Shown: piece by piece, positions 1 through 8,900 of the stretch
How the letters are laid out: every line of letters starts with the position of its first letter
Position numbering within the stretch: position 1 is the first letter of the stretch
Assembly (NCBI RefSeq): GCF_900108505.1
Contig: NZ_FNWU01000003.1
Span: forward strand, 186,001-250,000
Origin: Halopenitus malekzadehii
GTDB taxonomy: Archaea; Halobacteriota; Halobacteria; Halobacteriales; Haloferacaceae
Direction: 5' to 3'
DNA length: 64,000 bases
Made by a program: the position numbers and the translations under genes
The notes under the pieces: model-generated
Told to the model about the DNA's origin: nothing
Databases searched by the model: none
Seen by the model: the letters and a program-made list of their open reading frames with translations, nothing else

Positions 1-4
1 CAGT

Positions 5-508
5 ATGAGTGGGAGAGTCACCCGATTCGAGCAGTCAGCGACGCAAGGGCCAACGACGGTCGATCGGATCCACGCAGACGAGTTCGACGACGCGCTCGCG
101 GACGTGCTCGAGGGGCCGGCGGTCGGTGCGCCACTCCCGTTCGAAGGCGTCTCGCTCCCGCAGGACGTCACGAGGAACCCGACGCCGCGGGAGTTACGGA
201 ACGCACGGATCGGTGTCACACCGGTCGGCCCCGCCGTTGCGGATCTCGGAAGCGTGGTGGTACGTTCGGGAGCCGAGGGGGCAGAGCAGATCAGCCTCTA
301 CCCGGACACGCACGTCGCGGTGCTGGCCGCAAGCGACATCCAGCCCACGATCGCGGACGCGATCACCGAAATCGGCGCACGCGTTGCCTCCGGGCTGACG
401 AGTGCGGTACTTGCAACCGGACCGAGCGGGACCGGCGACATGGGATCGGTGGTGTACGGCGCACACGGACCCAGCTCGGTCCACGTGATCGTGCTGGAGG
501 ACCGATGA
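5..508 (+). CDS. lutC: LutC-like LUD domain protein
   Basis: A 167-residue protein of the LUD (LutC/YkgG) family, which takes part with LutA and LutB in Fe-S-dependent oxidation of lactate to pyruvate. The LUD core fills most of the chain. Visible features are the stretch VTPVGPAVADLGSVVV (about residues 71-86), then PDTHVAVL near residue 101, and a Gly-rich end (GPSGTGDMGSVVYGAHGP) typical of these proteins. It is shorter than bacterial LutC (about 240 residues), lacking much of the N-terminal part. The ATG lies 5 nt into the window, so its promoter is not visible. Its stop overlaps the next start (ATGA), so the two are almost certainly cotranscribed. Family assignment is firm; lactate as substrate is inferred from the neighbour. 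Confidence 0.85.
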   Translation: MSGRVTRFEQSATQGPTTVDRIHADEFDDALADVLEGPAVGAPLPFEGVSLPQDVTRNPTPRELRNARIGVTPVGPAVADLGSVVVRSGAEGAEQISLYPDTHVAVLAASDIQPTIADAITEIGARVASGLTSAVLATGPSGTGDMGSVVYGAHGPSSVHVIVLEDR

Positions 509-2781
509 GCGACGCCGAGCAGTCGACGGGGGCGACGCGGGGGCGCTCGAGTTCGCGAGCGGAGAAAGCTGCCCGGATCCGGGAGCTGCTGGCGACCGAG
601 GGCGAACAGATCCACGGCAACGTCAGCGTGTTCAACGAGGGCCGGTATCGGCGGTACGCCGAACTCGACGAGACGGAGGAGTATCGCGCCGCGTCTCGGC
701 GGATCAAGGAGGAGTCGATCGATCGGCTGCCGGAACTGATCGAGGAGGTGACCGCGACGGTGGAAGCCAACGGCGGCGTCGTCCATCTGGCCGAGGACGC
801 GTCCGAGGCGAACCGGATCCTCAACGAGATCGTCGCTGACGCCGGCGCCGAGACGGTCGTCAAGGGGAAATCGATGACGACCGAAGAGATCGAGATGAAC
901 GAGGCGCTGGCGGACGCCGGGGTCGATACTTACGAGACCGATCTCGCCGAATACGTCCTGCAGCTCGCGGACGAATCGCCCAGCCACATCGCGTCCCCGG
1001 CGATCCACAAATCGAAGGCGGAGATCGCCGACCTCTTCGAGGAGACGTTCGACCCCGAGGCGCCGCTCGAAACGGCCGAGGAGCTGACGGCGTTCGCGAG
1101 CGACCAGTTGGCCGATCGGATCGCGGAGGCGGACGTCGGGATCACCGGCGCGAACTTCATCACTGCCGATACCGGAACCCTTGCGCTGGTGACGAACGAG
1201 GGGAACGCACGCAAGTGCATCGTGACGCCGGACACGCACGTCGCCGTGGCGGGCGTCGAAAAGCTGGTCCCGTCGATGGAGGACCTCTCGCCGTTCTTCA
1301 ACCTCATCGGTGCCGCGGGCGCCGGACAGGACGTAACCGCCTATCTCTCGCTGTTCACGCCGCCGGTGGAGACGCCTGCGATCGATTTCGAGCATCCCGA
1401 CGTTGAGGGGTTTGGCGAGGCAACCGACCGGGAGTTCCACCTCGTCCTCCTGGATAACGGCCGGATGGCGATGCGGGAGGACGAGGATCTCCGCGAAACG
1501 CTGTACTGCGTCCGGTGTGGCGCGTGCGCGAACTCGTGTGCGAACTTCCAAGAGGTCGGCGGACACGCCTTCGGCGGGGAGACCTACAGCGGCGGGATCG
1601 CGACCGGCTGGGAGGCGGGGGTCCACGGAATGGACAGCGCCGCCGAGTTCAACGACCTCTGTACCGGCTGCTCGCGGTGTGTAGACGCCTGCCCGGTCAA
1701 CATCGACATCCCGTGGATCAACACCGTCGTCAGGGATCGGCTCAACGAGGGTGCGGACCCATCGACGTTCGACCATCTCGTCGACGGTCTCAGCCCCGAT
1801 TCGGAGTCGTCGGGGATCGGCCTCGGCAAGCGGCTCTTCGGCAACTTCGAAACGCTCGCAACGGTGGGGAGCCGGACGGCGCCGGTCTCGAACCTGGTGG
1901 CGAGCTCGTCGATCGCCCGCAGGGTCCTCGAACGTGTCGCCGGCGTCGATCGGCGGCGTGAGCTGCCCCAGTTCGCACGGTCGACGTTCTCGACGTGGTT
2001 CAACGCGCGTGAGGACGTGACGATCGAGAACCCGACACGCCGGGTTGCGCTGTATCCGGATGTGTACACCGAATATATCGATCCCGAGCGCGGGAAGTCG
2101 ACAGTCCGGGTCCTCGAGGCACTCGGCGTCGACGTGATGGTCCCCGATGTGGGTGGCAGCGGACGAGCACCGCTCTCACAGGGAATGGTGACGACGGCTT
2201 CTGAGAGTGCCGAGGCGGTCGCGGAGGCACTAACGGAGCCGATCGCGGCCGACCGGGACGTCGTCGTTATCGAGCCGAGCGACCTCGCGATGTTCAAACG
2301 GGAGTATGAACGGCTGCTCCCCGAGGAATCGTTCGAACGACTCGCCGGGAACAGTTACGAGGTCCTCGAGTACGTCTACGGTCTGCTCGAACACGGCGCG
2401 GACCGGGACGCGATCGCGGGCCCGGAAACGGCTGTCACCGATTCATCGAATGGCGAGAGGGCGATCGCCTACCACAGCCACTGCCAGCAGCGAACCCTCG
2501 ATCTGGAGCCGTACACGGTCGCGGTGCTGGAAGCAGTTGGATACGATGTCGTCACCTCCGATGTAGAGTGTTGCGGGATGGCCGGGAGTTTCGGCTACAA
2601 ATCGGAGTACTACGAGCTGAGCGTTGCGGTTGGCGATCGGCTTCGCGACCAGTTTACGACCGACGATCGCGACGAGAGAATCGTCGTCGCGAGCGGTACG
2701 TCCTGTGGCGATCAACTCGACTCGCTGCTCGATCGGGACTCGAAACATCCGATTCAGCTGCTCGATCCCGTCCAGCAGTAG
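505..2781 (+). CDS. lutB: LutB-LutA fusion: LUD domain, two 4Fe-4S clusters, CCG domain
   Basis: A 758-residue iron-sulfur oxidoreductase combining what bacteria split into LutB and LutA. An N-terminal LUD domain spans about residues 80-300 (KGKSMTTEEIEMN, NEGNARKCIVTPDTHV). A ferredoxin-type dicluster follows: C335-x2-C338-x2-C341-x3-C345, then CTGCSRCVDACP near residues 387-398. The C-terminal part is LutA/GlpC-like with CCGMAGSFG at about 689-697. The equivalent first CCG motif reads GGSGRAPLSQG, with its cysteines replaced, so only one half-cluster motif is intact. It probably passes electrons from hydroxyacid oxidation to the quinone pool. It overlaps lutC by 4 nt and lies just upstream of a TRAP transporter, which suggests uptake and oxidation of the same acid. 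Confidence 0.88.
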   Translation: MSDAEQSTGATRGRSSSRAEKAARIRELLATEGEQIHGNVSVFNEGRYRRYAELDETEEYRAASRRIKEESIDRLPELIEEVTATVEANGGVVHLAEDASEANRILNEIVADAGAETVVKGKSMTTEEIEMNEALADAGVDTYETDLAEYVLQLADESPSHIASPAIHKSKAEIADLFEETFDPEAPLETAEELTAFASDQLADRIAEADVGITGANFITADTGTLALVTNEGNARKCIVTPDTHVAVAGVEKLVPSMEDLSPFFNLIGAAGAGQDVTAYLSLFTPPVETPAIDFEHPDVEGFGEATDREFHLVLLDNGRMAMREDEDLRETLYCVRCGACANSCANFQEVGGHAFGGETYSGGIATGWEAGVHGMDSAAEFNDLCTGCSRCVDACPVNIDIPWINTVVRDRLNEGADPSTFDHLVDGLSPDSESSGIGLGKRLFGNFETLATVGSRTAPVSNLVASSSIARRVLERVAGVDRRRELPQFARSTFSTWFNAREDVTIENPTRRVALYPDVYTEYIDPERGKSTVRVLEALGVDVMVPDVGGSGRAPLSQGMVTTASESAEAVAEALTEPIAADRDVVVIEPSDLAMFKREYERLLPEESFERLAGNSYEVLEYVYGLLEHGADRDAIAGPETAVTDSSNGERAIAYHSHCQQRTLDLEPYTVAVLEAVGYDVVTSDVECCGMAGSFGYKSEYYELSVAVGDRLRDQFTTDDRDERIVVASGTSCGDQLDSLLDRDSKHPIQLLDPVQQ

Positions 2782-2845
2782 GCCGGAACGGGACGGGTCA
2801 CGTTCGACCGATCGCCGTGAGAATTATAAGTAAATTTAAGATATA

Positions 2846-2852
2846 TTTATAA
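2846..2852 (+). promoter_or_regulatory. TATA box of the TRAP transporter operon
   Basis: An AT-rich stretch between the Lut genes and dctP contains TTTATAA centred about 26 nt before the dctP ATG. That spacing fits a leaderless transcript starting at the ATG. The 50 bp upstream are unusually AT-rich (AATTATAAGTAAATTTAAG), so this looks like a strong promoter separate from any Lut read-through. Confidence 0.65.
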
Positions 2853-2874
2853 TGATCTACTTAGACATACGGAT

Positions 2875-4005
2875 ATGGATTCGAACGATAGCGGGCGAAC
2901 AGCGCGTTCGCCGTCGCTCAGCCGGCGTCAATCACTGAAGAAGATCGCGGTTCTTGGAGCGGCGACCAGCACGCCGCTGCTTGCAGGCTGTACCGGAAAC
3001 GGTGGAAATGGAAGTGGTAACGGCGGAAACGGTGGTAACGGCGGATCCGATGGAACCGAAAGCGGCTCTCAAGACGGTTCGAGTGGCGGATCAAACGAGG
3101 AACTCGACATCACGCTTGCAAGCACCTACGAGGAAGGACACATCAACGTGCAAGCAGCGAAGATGTTCCGGGACCGGATCGAGGACGAATCGGACGGGGC
3201 GATCACGGTGGAAGTCGCGTCGGGAGGTTCCTACGGATCCGAGGCCGAAATAACCGACCTCGCGAGCCAAAACGTCGTCGGAATGCATTCGGGCGCCGGG
3301 GTTCCCTTCTCGATGTATGCTCCTGAATACTACATCATCGACATGCCGTTCGTGATGGAGGACGCCGACCACCTCTTCGAGGTCGTCGAAAGCGAGAAGT
3401 TCGCGCCAGCATACGACCTCCTGATCGAGGAAGGCAACCAGCGACAGCTCGGTGGGCGGTTCTATCGAGGACAGCGCTACTTCACAGCGAACGAGTCGGT
3501 GTCACACCCGGACGACGTTCAGGGTATGCAGTTCCGATCGCCGCCGCTTGAACCGTGGGTCCAGATCTGGAGCGAGATCGGGGTCGAACCGACCTCGGTC
3601 GCGCTCGACGAGCTGTTCAGCGCGCTCCAACAGGGCGTCGTTGATGCAGCGGAGGGAGACATCGAACAGATCCACTCGTTCAATTATCCGGAGGTACAAG
3701 ACTATCTCTCGGCGACCAGACACGCGCCGTTCTCAGGGGCGATGTATATGAACGAAAGCCTCTACCAGAGTCTCTCGGAGTCGCACCAGACGTTGGTGAA
3801 TGAGGTTGCAGCCGAAGTCGCCGAGGAGGCCAACGAAATGGGAATGCAGCGGGAACAGGAACTGATCGACGATCTCGTCGATCAGGGGATGACGCTCGTC
3901 GAGGACGTCGACAGGCAGGCGTTCCGCGACCGGGCACGGCCGGCGGTGAACGCCCTGTTCGAGGACCGGTGGGCAGGGACCTGGGAGGAGTGGCGAAACG
4001 TCTGA
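2875..4005 (+). CDS. dctP: TRAP transporter substrate-binding lipoprotein DctP
   Basis: A 376-residue periplasmic-type solute-binding protein of the DctP family, the receptor of a tripartite ATP-independent transporter for carboxylates. It has a Tat signal (SRRQSLKK, residues 16-23), a hydrophobic core and a lipobox LLAGC with C39, so it should be exported folded and lipid-anchored. A Gly/Asn/Ser-rich linker follows. The family core includes GGRFYRGQRYFTANE (about residues 190-204) and the ligand-binding region MQFRSPPLEPW, with the usual Arg for a substrate carboxylate. The dctQ and dctM genes follow directly. The substrate is not readable from sequence; adjacent Lut genes make lactate or a related hydroxyacid the likeliest candidate. 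Confidence 0.92.
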   Translation: MDSNDSGRTARSPSLSRRQSLKKIAVLGAATSTPLLAGCTGNGGNGSGNGGNGGNGGSDGTESGSQDGSSGGSNEELDITLASTYEEGHINVQAAKMFRDRIEDESDGAITVEVASGGSYGSEAEITDLASQNVVGMHSGAGVPFSMYAPEYYIIDMPFVMEDADHLFEVVESEKFAPAYDLLIEEGNQRQLGGRFYRGQRYFTANESVSHPDDVQGMQFRSPPLEPWVQIWSEIGVEPTSVALDELFSALQQGVVDAAEGDIEQIHSFNYPEVQDYLSATRHAPFSGAMYMNESLYQSLSESHQTLVNEVAAEVAEEANEMGMQREQELIDDLVDQGMTLVEDVDRQAFRDRARPAVNALFEDRWAGTWEEWRNV

Positions 4006-4105
4006 GCGGTGCGCAAACCGGCGTCGATCACGTCCTCGTTACGACGACGGCCGCGATGGTGCTCCGCGTTTCGATCCCGAGAGGTGTCGGGAATTCACCC
4101 AGAAC

Positions 4106-4113
4106 ATATATAT
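4106..4113 (+). promoter_or_regulatory. TATA box that sets the dctQ start
   Basis: The sequence ATATATAT is centred about 27 nt before the ATG at 4136. An alternative upstream ATG at 4112 lies inside this TATA element and so cannot be in a transcript made from it. The element therefore favours 4136 as the translated start and gives the two permease genes their own promoter. Confidence 0.6.
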
Positions 4114-4135
4114 GGTTGATGTGCGGATCGTCTCT

Positions 4136-4663
4136 ATGGAGATCGATCAGTCCCTCGGTATCAAACGACAGACGACGTTCGATACGATCGTCCTCGTCGG
4201 TACCGTTGGGATGTTCGCAACGCTGATCGTCCTGGCGAGTTCACAGGTATTAGTTCGAAATCTGAACCTCCCGATCAGTCTCCCGTGGACGGAACCAACG
4301 TCCCGTTATCTGCTCATCGTGGCGACGTATTTCGGGGCTGCAGTCGCCTCACGAAACGACGAACACGTGCGGATGTCGTACTTGCTCGAGAAGCTCGAAC
4401 GACGAGCTCCGCGTGTGACGCGATGGGTCGACGTGATCAACACGACGGTCGTCGTAGCATTCGTCGGATTCATAGCGTACGGAACGCTGCTCTCGATGTC
4501 CGCCAACTGGAACTCGGACATCGGCGGGATCGGATTTCTCACCTCGGGCTACGTCTATCTGGGAATCGCGCTCGGTTTGGGGAGTATGCTCGTCTACGAG
4601 CTGCTGGGCCTGCGGACGGCCGTCGATCGAATCCGCACCGCCAATCCCGACCAGGAGGGGTGA
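4136..4663 (+). CDS. dctQ: TRAP transporter small permease DctQ
   Basis: A 175-residue membrane protein with four predicted transmembrane segments (about residues 15-35, 50-70, 100-120 and 130-155), the standard size and topology of DctQ, the small membrane subunit that pairs with DctM. The family signature near helix 2 is visible as ASRNDEHVRMSYL, matching the usual R/K-x-x-x-H-V-R/x-M/V pattern. I chose the ATG at 4136 over the one at 4112 because a TATA element overlaps the latter. The stop is 3 nt before dctM, so the two membrane subunits are cotranscribed. Confidence 0.88.
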   Translation: MEIDQSLGIKRQTTFDTIVLVGTVGMFATLIVLASSQVLVRNLNLPISLPWTEPTSRYLLIVATYFGAAVASRNDEHVRMSYLLEKLERRAPRVTRWVDVINTTVVVAFVGFIAYGTLLSMSANWNSDIGGIGFLTSGYVYLGIALGLGSMLVYELLGLRTAVDRIRTANPDQEG

Positions 4664-4666
4664 AGG

Positions 4667-5959
4667 ATGGAGCTTGCGATCATCGGACTGTTGTTCCTCG
4701 GAACGCTCCTCGTGCTGTACGGACTGGGCGTGCCGGTCGCGGTCGCGATGGGGGTTACCGTCATCACCGTGATGGCGTCACCGTACGGACCGTCGTTCAA
4801 CTACACGCTGATCAGCAATCAGCTGCTGTTCGGGTTGAACTCGTTCACGCTGCTTGCCATCCCGTTTTATTTGCTTCTCGGGCGGTTGATGAACCGAAGC
4901 GGCTTCACCGAGGACATCTTCGAGTTCGCCAACTCGGTAGTCGGCTCGGTTCGGGGCGGAATCGGGTACGTGAACGTACTCGCATCGCTCATCTTCTCAG
5001 GTATGTCCGGGCTTGCGCTGGCCGACGCCGCCGGATTGGGTCGCGTCGAATACTCCGTGATGCGTGAGTACGATTACGACAAGGACGTCGCACTCGGGAT
5101 CACGGGCGGATCGGCGATCATCGGGCCGATCATTCCGCCGAGCGTCCCGATCATCATATACGGGGTGCTGGCCGGCGAATCGATAAACGCACTGTTCCTC
5201 GCGGGAATCATCCCGGGATTCCTGCTTGCGGTCACGCTGCTGCTCTCGGTCGCGATTGTCACCCGGATCAGGGGATACGGGGCGACGGGGACGTTCGATC
5301 CAAGACGGGTGCTCGAAACGTTCGGAACGGCGGCGATCGCCCTCGTCATTCCGGTGCTCATCATCGGCGGGATTCTGTCCGGACTCTTCACCGCTACGGA
5401 GGCCGGAGCGATTACCGTCGTGTATATCACTATCTCCGGGATGGTGTTCGGAGATCTCACCATCAGCAAGATCGTCGCCGAAACGCGTGATGCAGCGGTC
5501 GAAACGTTCTCTCTCACGTTCATCATTGCGATCGCCGCCGCGTATGGCCTCGTCGCACTTGAGCTCCGATTGCCGATGATGCTCGTCGACGCGATCACCG
5601 GGGTGACGACCGATCCGACCTATATGCTGCTATTGTTAGTGGCGTTGTTCCTCGTGGTGGGGACGTTTATGGAGACCGTCGCCGCAATAACTGTCCTCGT
5701 TCCGGTGTTGGTTCCGGTGATCGACATCGCCGGCATCGACCCGATCCACTTCGGAATCGTAATGGTACTCACGCTGATGATCGGCCTACTGACCCCGCCA
5801 CTGGGAATCATCCTGTTCGTGCTGGAGCAGGTGACCGATGCCTCACTCGAAGAGGTGATGCGTGCGATCGTCCCGTACTACGTCCCGTTGCTGATCGTGC
5901 TCCTCATCATCGTCTTCGTACCCGAAACCACGACCTACATCCCGTACGAATTCCTGTGA
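4667..5959 (+). CDS. dctM: TRAP transporter large permease DctM
   Basis: A 430-residue, very hydrophobic protein with about 12 membrane helices, the normal length for DctM, the sodium-coupled transport subunit of TRAP systems. Family signatures include GRLMNRSGFTEDIFEFA (about residues 69-85), GMSGLALADAAGLG (about 112-125) and IIGPIIPPSVPIIIYG in the first half. The second half repeats the fold, with TFMETVAAITVLVPVLVPV and LTPPLGIILFVL. With DctP and DctQ it forms a complete transporter. It is followed by the convergent polymerase gene after 30 nt, with no obvious T-run terminator. Confidence 0.93.
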   Translation: MELAIIGLLFLGTLLVLYGLGVPVAVAMGVTVITVMASPYGPSFNYTLISNQLLFGLNSFTLLAIPFYLLLGRLMNRSGFTEDIFEFANSVVGSVRGGIGYVNVLASLIFSGMSGLALADAAGLGRVEYSVMREYDYDKDVALGITGGSAIIGPIIPPSVPIIIYGVLAGESINALFLAGIIPGFLLAVTLLLSVAIVTRIRGYGATGTFDPRRVLETFGTAAIALVIPVLIIGGILSGLFTATEAGAITVVYITISGMVFGDLTISKIVAETRDAAVETFSLTFIIAIAAAYGLVALELRLPMMLVDAITGVTTDPTYMLLLLVALFLVVGTFMETVAAITVLVPVLVPVIDIAGIDPIHFGIVMVLTLMIGLLTPPLGIILFVLEQVTDASLEEVMRAIVPYYVPLLIVLLIIVFVPETTTYIPYEFL

Positions 5960-5989
5960 GAGGAGGATCCGTTTCACCCAGGGAGCTTC

Positions 5990-8900
5990 TCACATGAAGT
6001 CCGCAATGCCGGACTGCTTGTTCGTGTCGTCCTCGAAGACGGACTCAAGCGACCGTTCGAGCACCTCGAGACGCTGTTTGGTGTAGGGGCGGCAGTCGAA
6101 CCGGTCGGCGACGGCGATCGCGGTGTCCATATACTTGTTCACCGAGCCCTCGTGCACGGTGAGGTTCACCCGGCCGCCACACTCGCGACACTCACCCGAC
6201 AGCGGCATCCGGCGGTACTTCTCGCCGCAGTCGAGACACCGCGTCTCCTGTCTGGAGAACGCCCGAAGGTTGCCGATCAGGTCCGGCAGGAAGTGGTACT
6301 CGATGACGCGCTCGGCGACGTCGGTCTCGTCGACCGCCCGGAGCTTCCGGGCGAGCTCGAGCTGGGCGTCCATCTTGTTCATCATCGACCCGAGCGTCTT
6401 GTACGCCGATAGATCCGGCCCGAGCGCGATGTCCGAGGTGTCGTGGGTGTGGTCGAATCCGCGGTACTGGTCGGGCGTCCCCAGGGTGTCCTCGCCGATC
6501 CGGATCGCGTCCTCGACGTCGTCGGGGTCAGCCATCTCCAGGGTCGCCTCGTAGAACTCGCGGGGATACTGCCGGACGATGTCCATGTTGTGCGCCTCGT
6601 CGTCGATCTCCGAGGGGTCGATCCGCGAGGACATCACGAGGGGGGCGTCCATACTTCCCCCCCGTTTGTCAGGGAGAAATGACTTCGAGAAGTTTAACAG
6701 CCCATCCATTAGTAACATTACACAATCCTCGTCGCCGTCGCACTGACCGGAATAAAGTCCGTTAGCCACCAATGAATGTGTTCCACTGACAGTCAGACAA
6801 TATACATATTCTACATCCGACTTTTCATATGAGATCGACGATATACCGATATATTCGTCATCGATCCCGGCCGAGACGTCGATCGCGGTGGCGCCACCAT
6901 CGGCCCGGACGGAGCCGGATCGATCCGATCCAGGTCGATCGGTGACGGATCGATCCGAGCCGGTCGAGGCTCCGGCCGGCGCCGGGATCTCGTCGTCGGT
7001 CGTCAACTCGGACGCGGGCACGCGCTCGATCTCGGGGACGTCATCCGTTTCGGCCTCGGAATCGACGCCCGATCCGGCCGCAGGATCGGCTCCCGGCCCG
7101 GCCGCCGTCGAACGACGGAGCATCGTGTGATCGGGGGTGACGCGGAGCATCCGTCCGTCAGTGGTTTCGATCCGAACCAGATGGTCGGGGGCGGGATGTC
7201 TCGAGACCGCCTCGACCGGCCGCACGGTCCGGGTGCCGTCGTCGTCGATCGAGGGGACGTACACGGGGTCGGCGAGCTCCTGGACGAGCGCGCCGACGGC
7301 GTCCTCGTCGGCGGTTTCCGGGTCGAGACGCTCCTCGACGAGCGCCTCGATGGTGTCACGGTGCCAGCCGCCATCCCCGTCCCCGCCCTCGTCCGCGAAC
7401 GCGACCGTGGTCTCCGGGTGGAAACAGTTCCGGCGCTTGGCCGCGTGGAAGTACGGGTGCGCGTACCCCACCGCCGCCGAGGTGAAGCCGATCACGCGAC
7501 CCACGGTCGCGGCGCTCGTGTGCGGCGCCATCCCGAAGACGAGCTCGCCGACGAGGTCGTCACGCTCGGTGATCTCGTAGAAGCGCGGCAGGTCGTAGAA
7601 CTGCTCGAGGAGGTCGTCGACGAAGTCGGCCGTCTTCATCATATGCTCGGCGGCGCCGTCGGAGAGGACGACATCCTGCACCTTCAGCTCGACGAGCTGG
7701 TCGTCGTGTCGGAGAGGTTCGCCGTCGATGTCCGTCTCGTAGCCGAGCTCCCGGAAGTGGCCGACGGTCACGTCGAGCTCGGCGGGCCGGACGGCAGTCA
7801 CCGGCAGGTCGGTCATATCGTACCGGACCGTCCCGTCCTTGAACGCGGTCACGCCGTTCTTCGCCCGCAGAACACCCTTCTCGATCGGCTCGGGGGTCTT
7901 GTTCGTGGAGGTGAGTCCTTTGACCCCCTTCAGGATCTCGAAGGCGGCCTCCCGCTCGCCGACCGACTCCAGCGCCGACCGGTAGGCGTCGTTCAGGTCG
8001 ATCTCCCGGCGGGAGACGGCCGTTACCTCCCGGTCACACCGCGGACATTCGACGCGGCCCGCCTCGTCGGGCTCGCATTCGGTCCCGCACTCGCGACACT
8101 CGTAGTAGGGCTCGGTGTGGGACCCACAGTCCGGACAGTCGTTGTGAAAGGTGTGCGTGCCGCAGGCGGGGCACTTGCGATCGGCGACGTCGAGCTCGAT
8201 GACGCCCCGACGCCCCGAATCGTCCATTCCGCCGGCGGCATCGGCGACGTTGCGCTGTGACCCGCCGGCCTCCCCGATCGGGAACAGCGTGTGGACGGCC
8301 GGCGAGAGGTCGCGGCTCTCGGACTTCTCCGGACGGCCCATCCGGTTGCCGATCCGGGTCGGCGCGCGCTCGCGCACCGCGAAGGGCGCGACCTCGGTGA
8401 CGGCCCGCACCGCGTTCTCGCCGTCCGCCCAGTTCCGGGCCGTCGCCGACAGTTCCTCCCAGGTGAGCCGAAGTCCGTCGTCGACCCCGAGCGAGCGCGC
8501 GAACGGTCGCCACTCGGGGATCCGCAGCGAATCCGGCGTTCGGGAGTGCTCGACGAGCAGGGTCTCGAGCGCCGCCGTCGTCGCCTCGGTGCGCTCGATC
8601 GTCAGGACGCCCTCGACGACCTCGCCGTCGGCGACCGCGGTCGCGAGGGTCTCGAACCGATCGACCGGCAGATCGTGCCAGAGATAGGTGTACGCGGGAT
8701 GCAGCGGACAGTCGTAGTCGGTCGCCCACGCGAGCGCCTCCTCGACGGTCGGGTGCTCGAGCTCGACGTGGGGATCGTCCGACAGCGCCTGAACGTCGGC
8801 ACCCGACGCCTCGAAGTCCTGGATCCACCACTCGTACACGTAGGAGGCCGGCGCGAGGGGGTGGTTGTTCTCGATGAACTCCCCGACGTTCACGAGGTAC

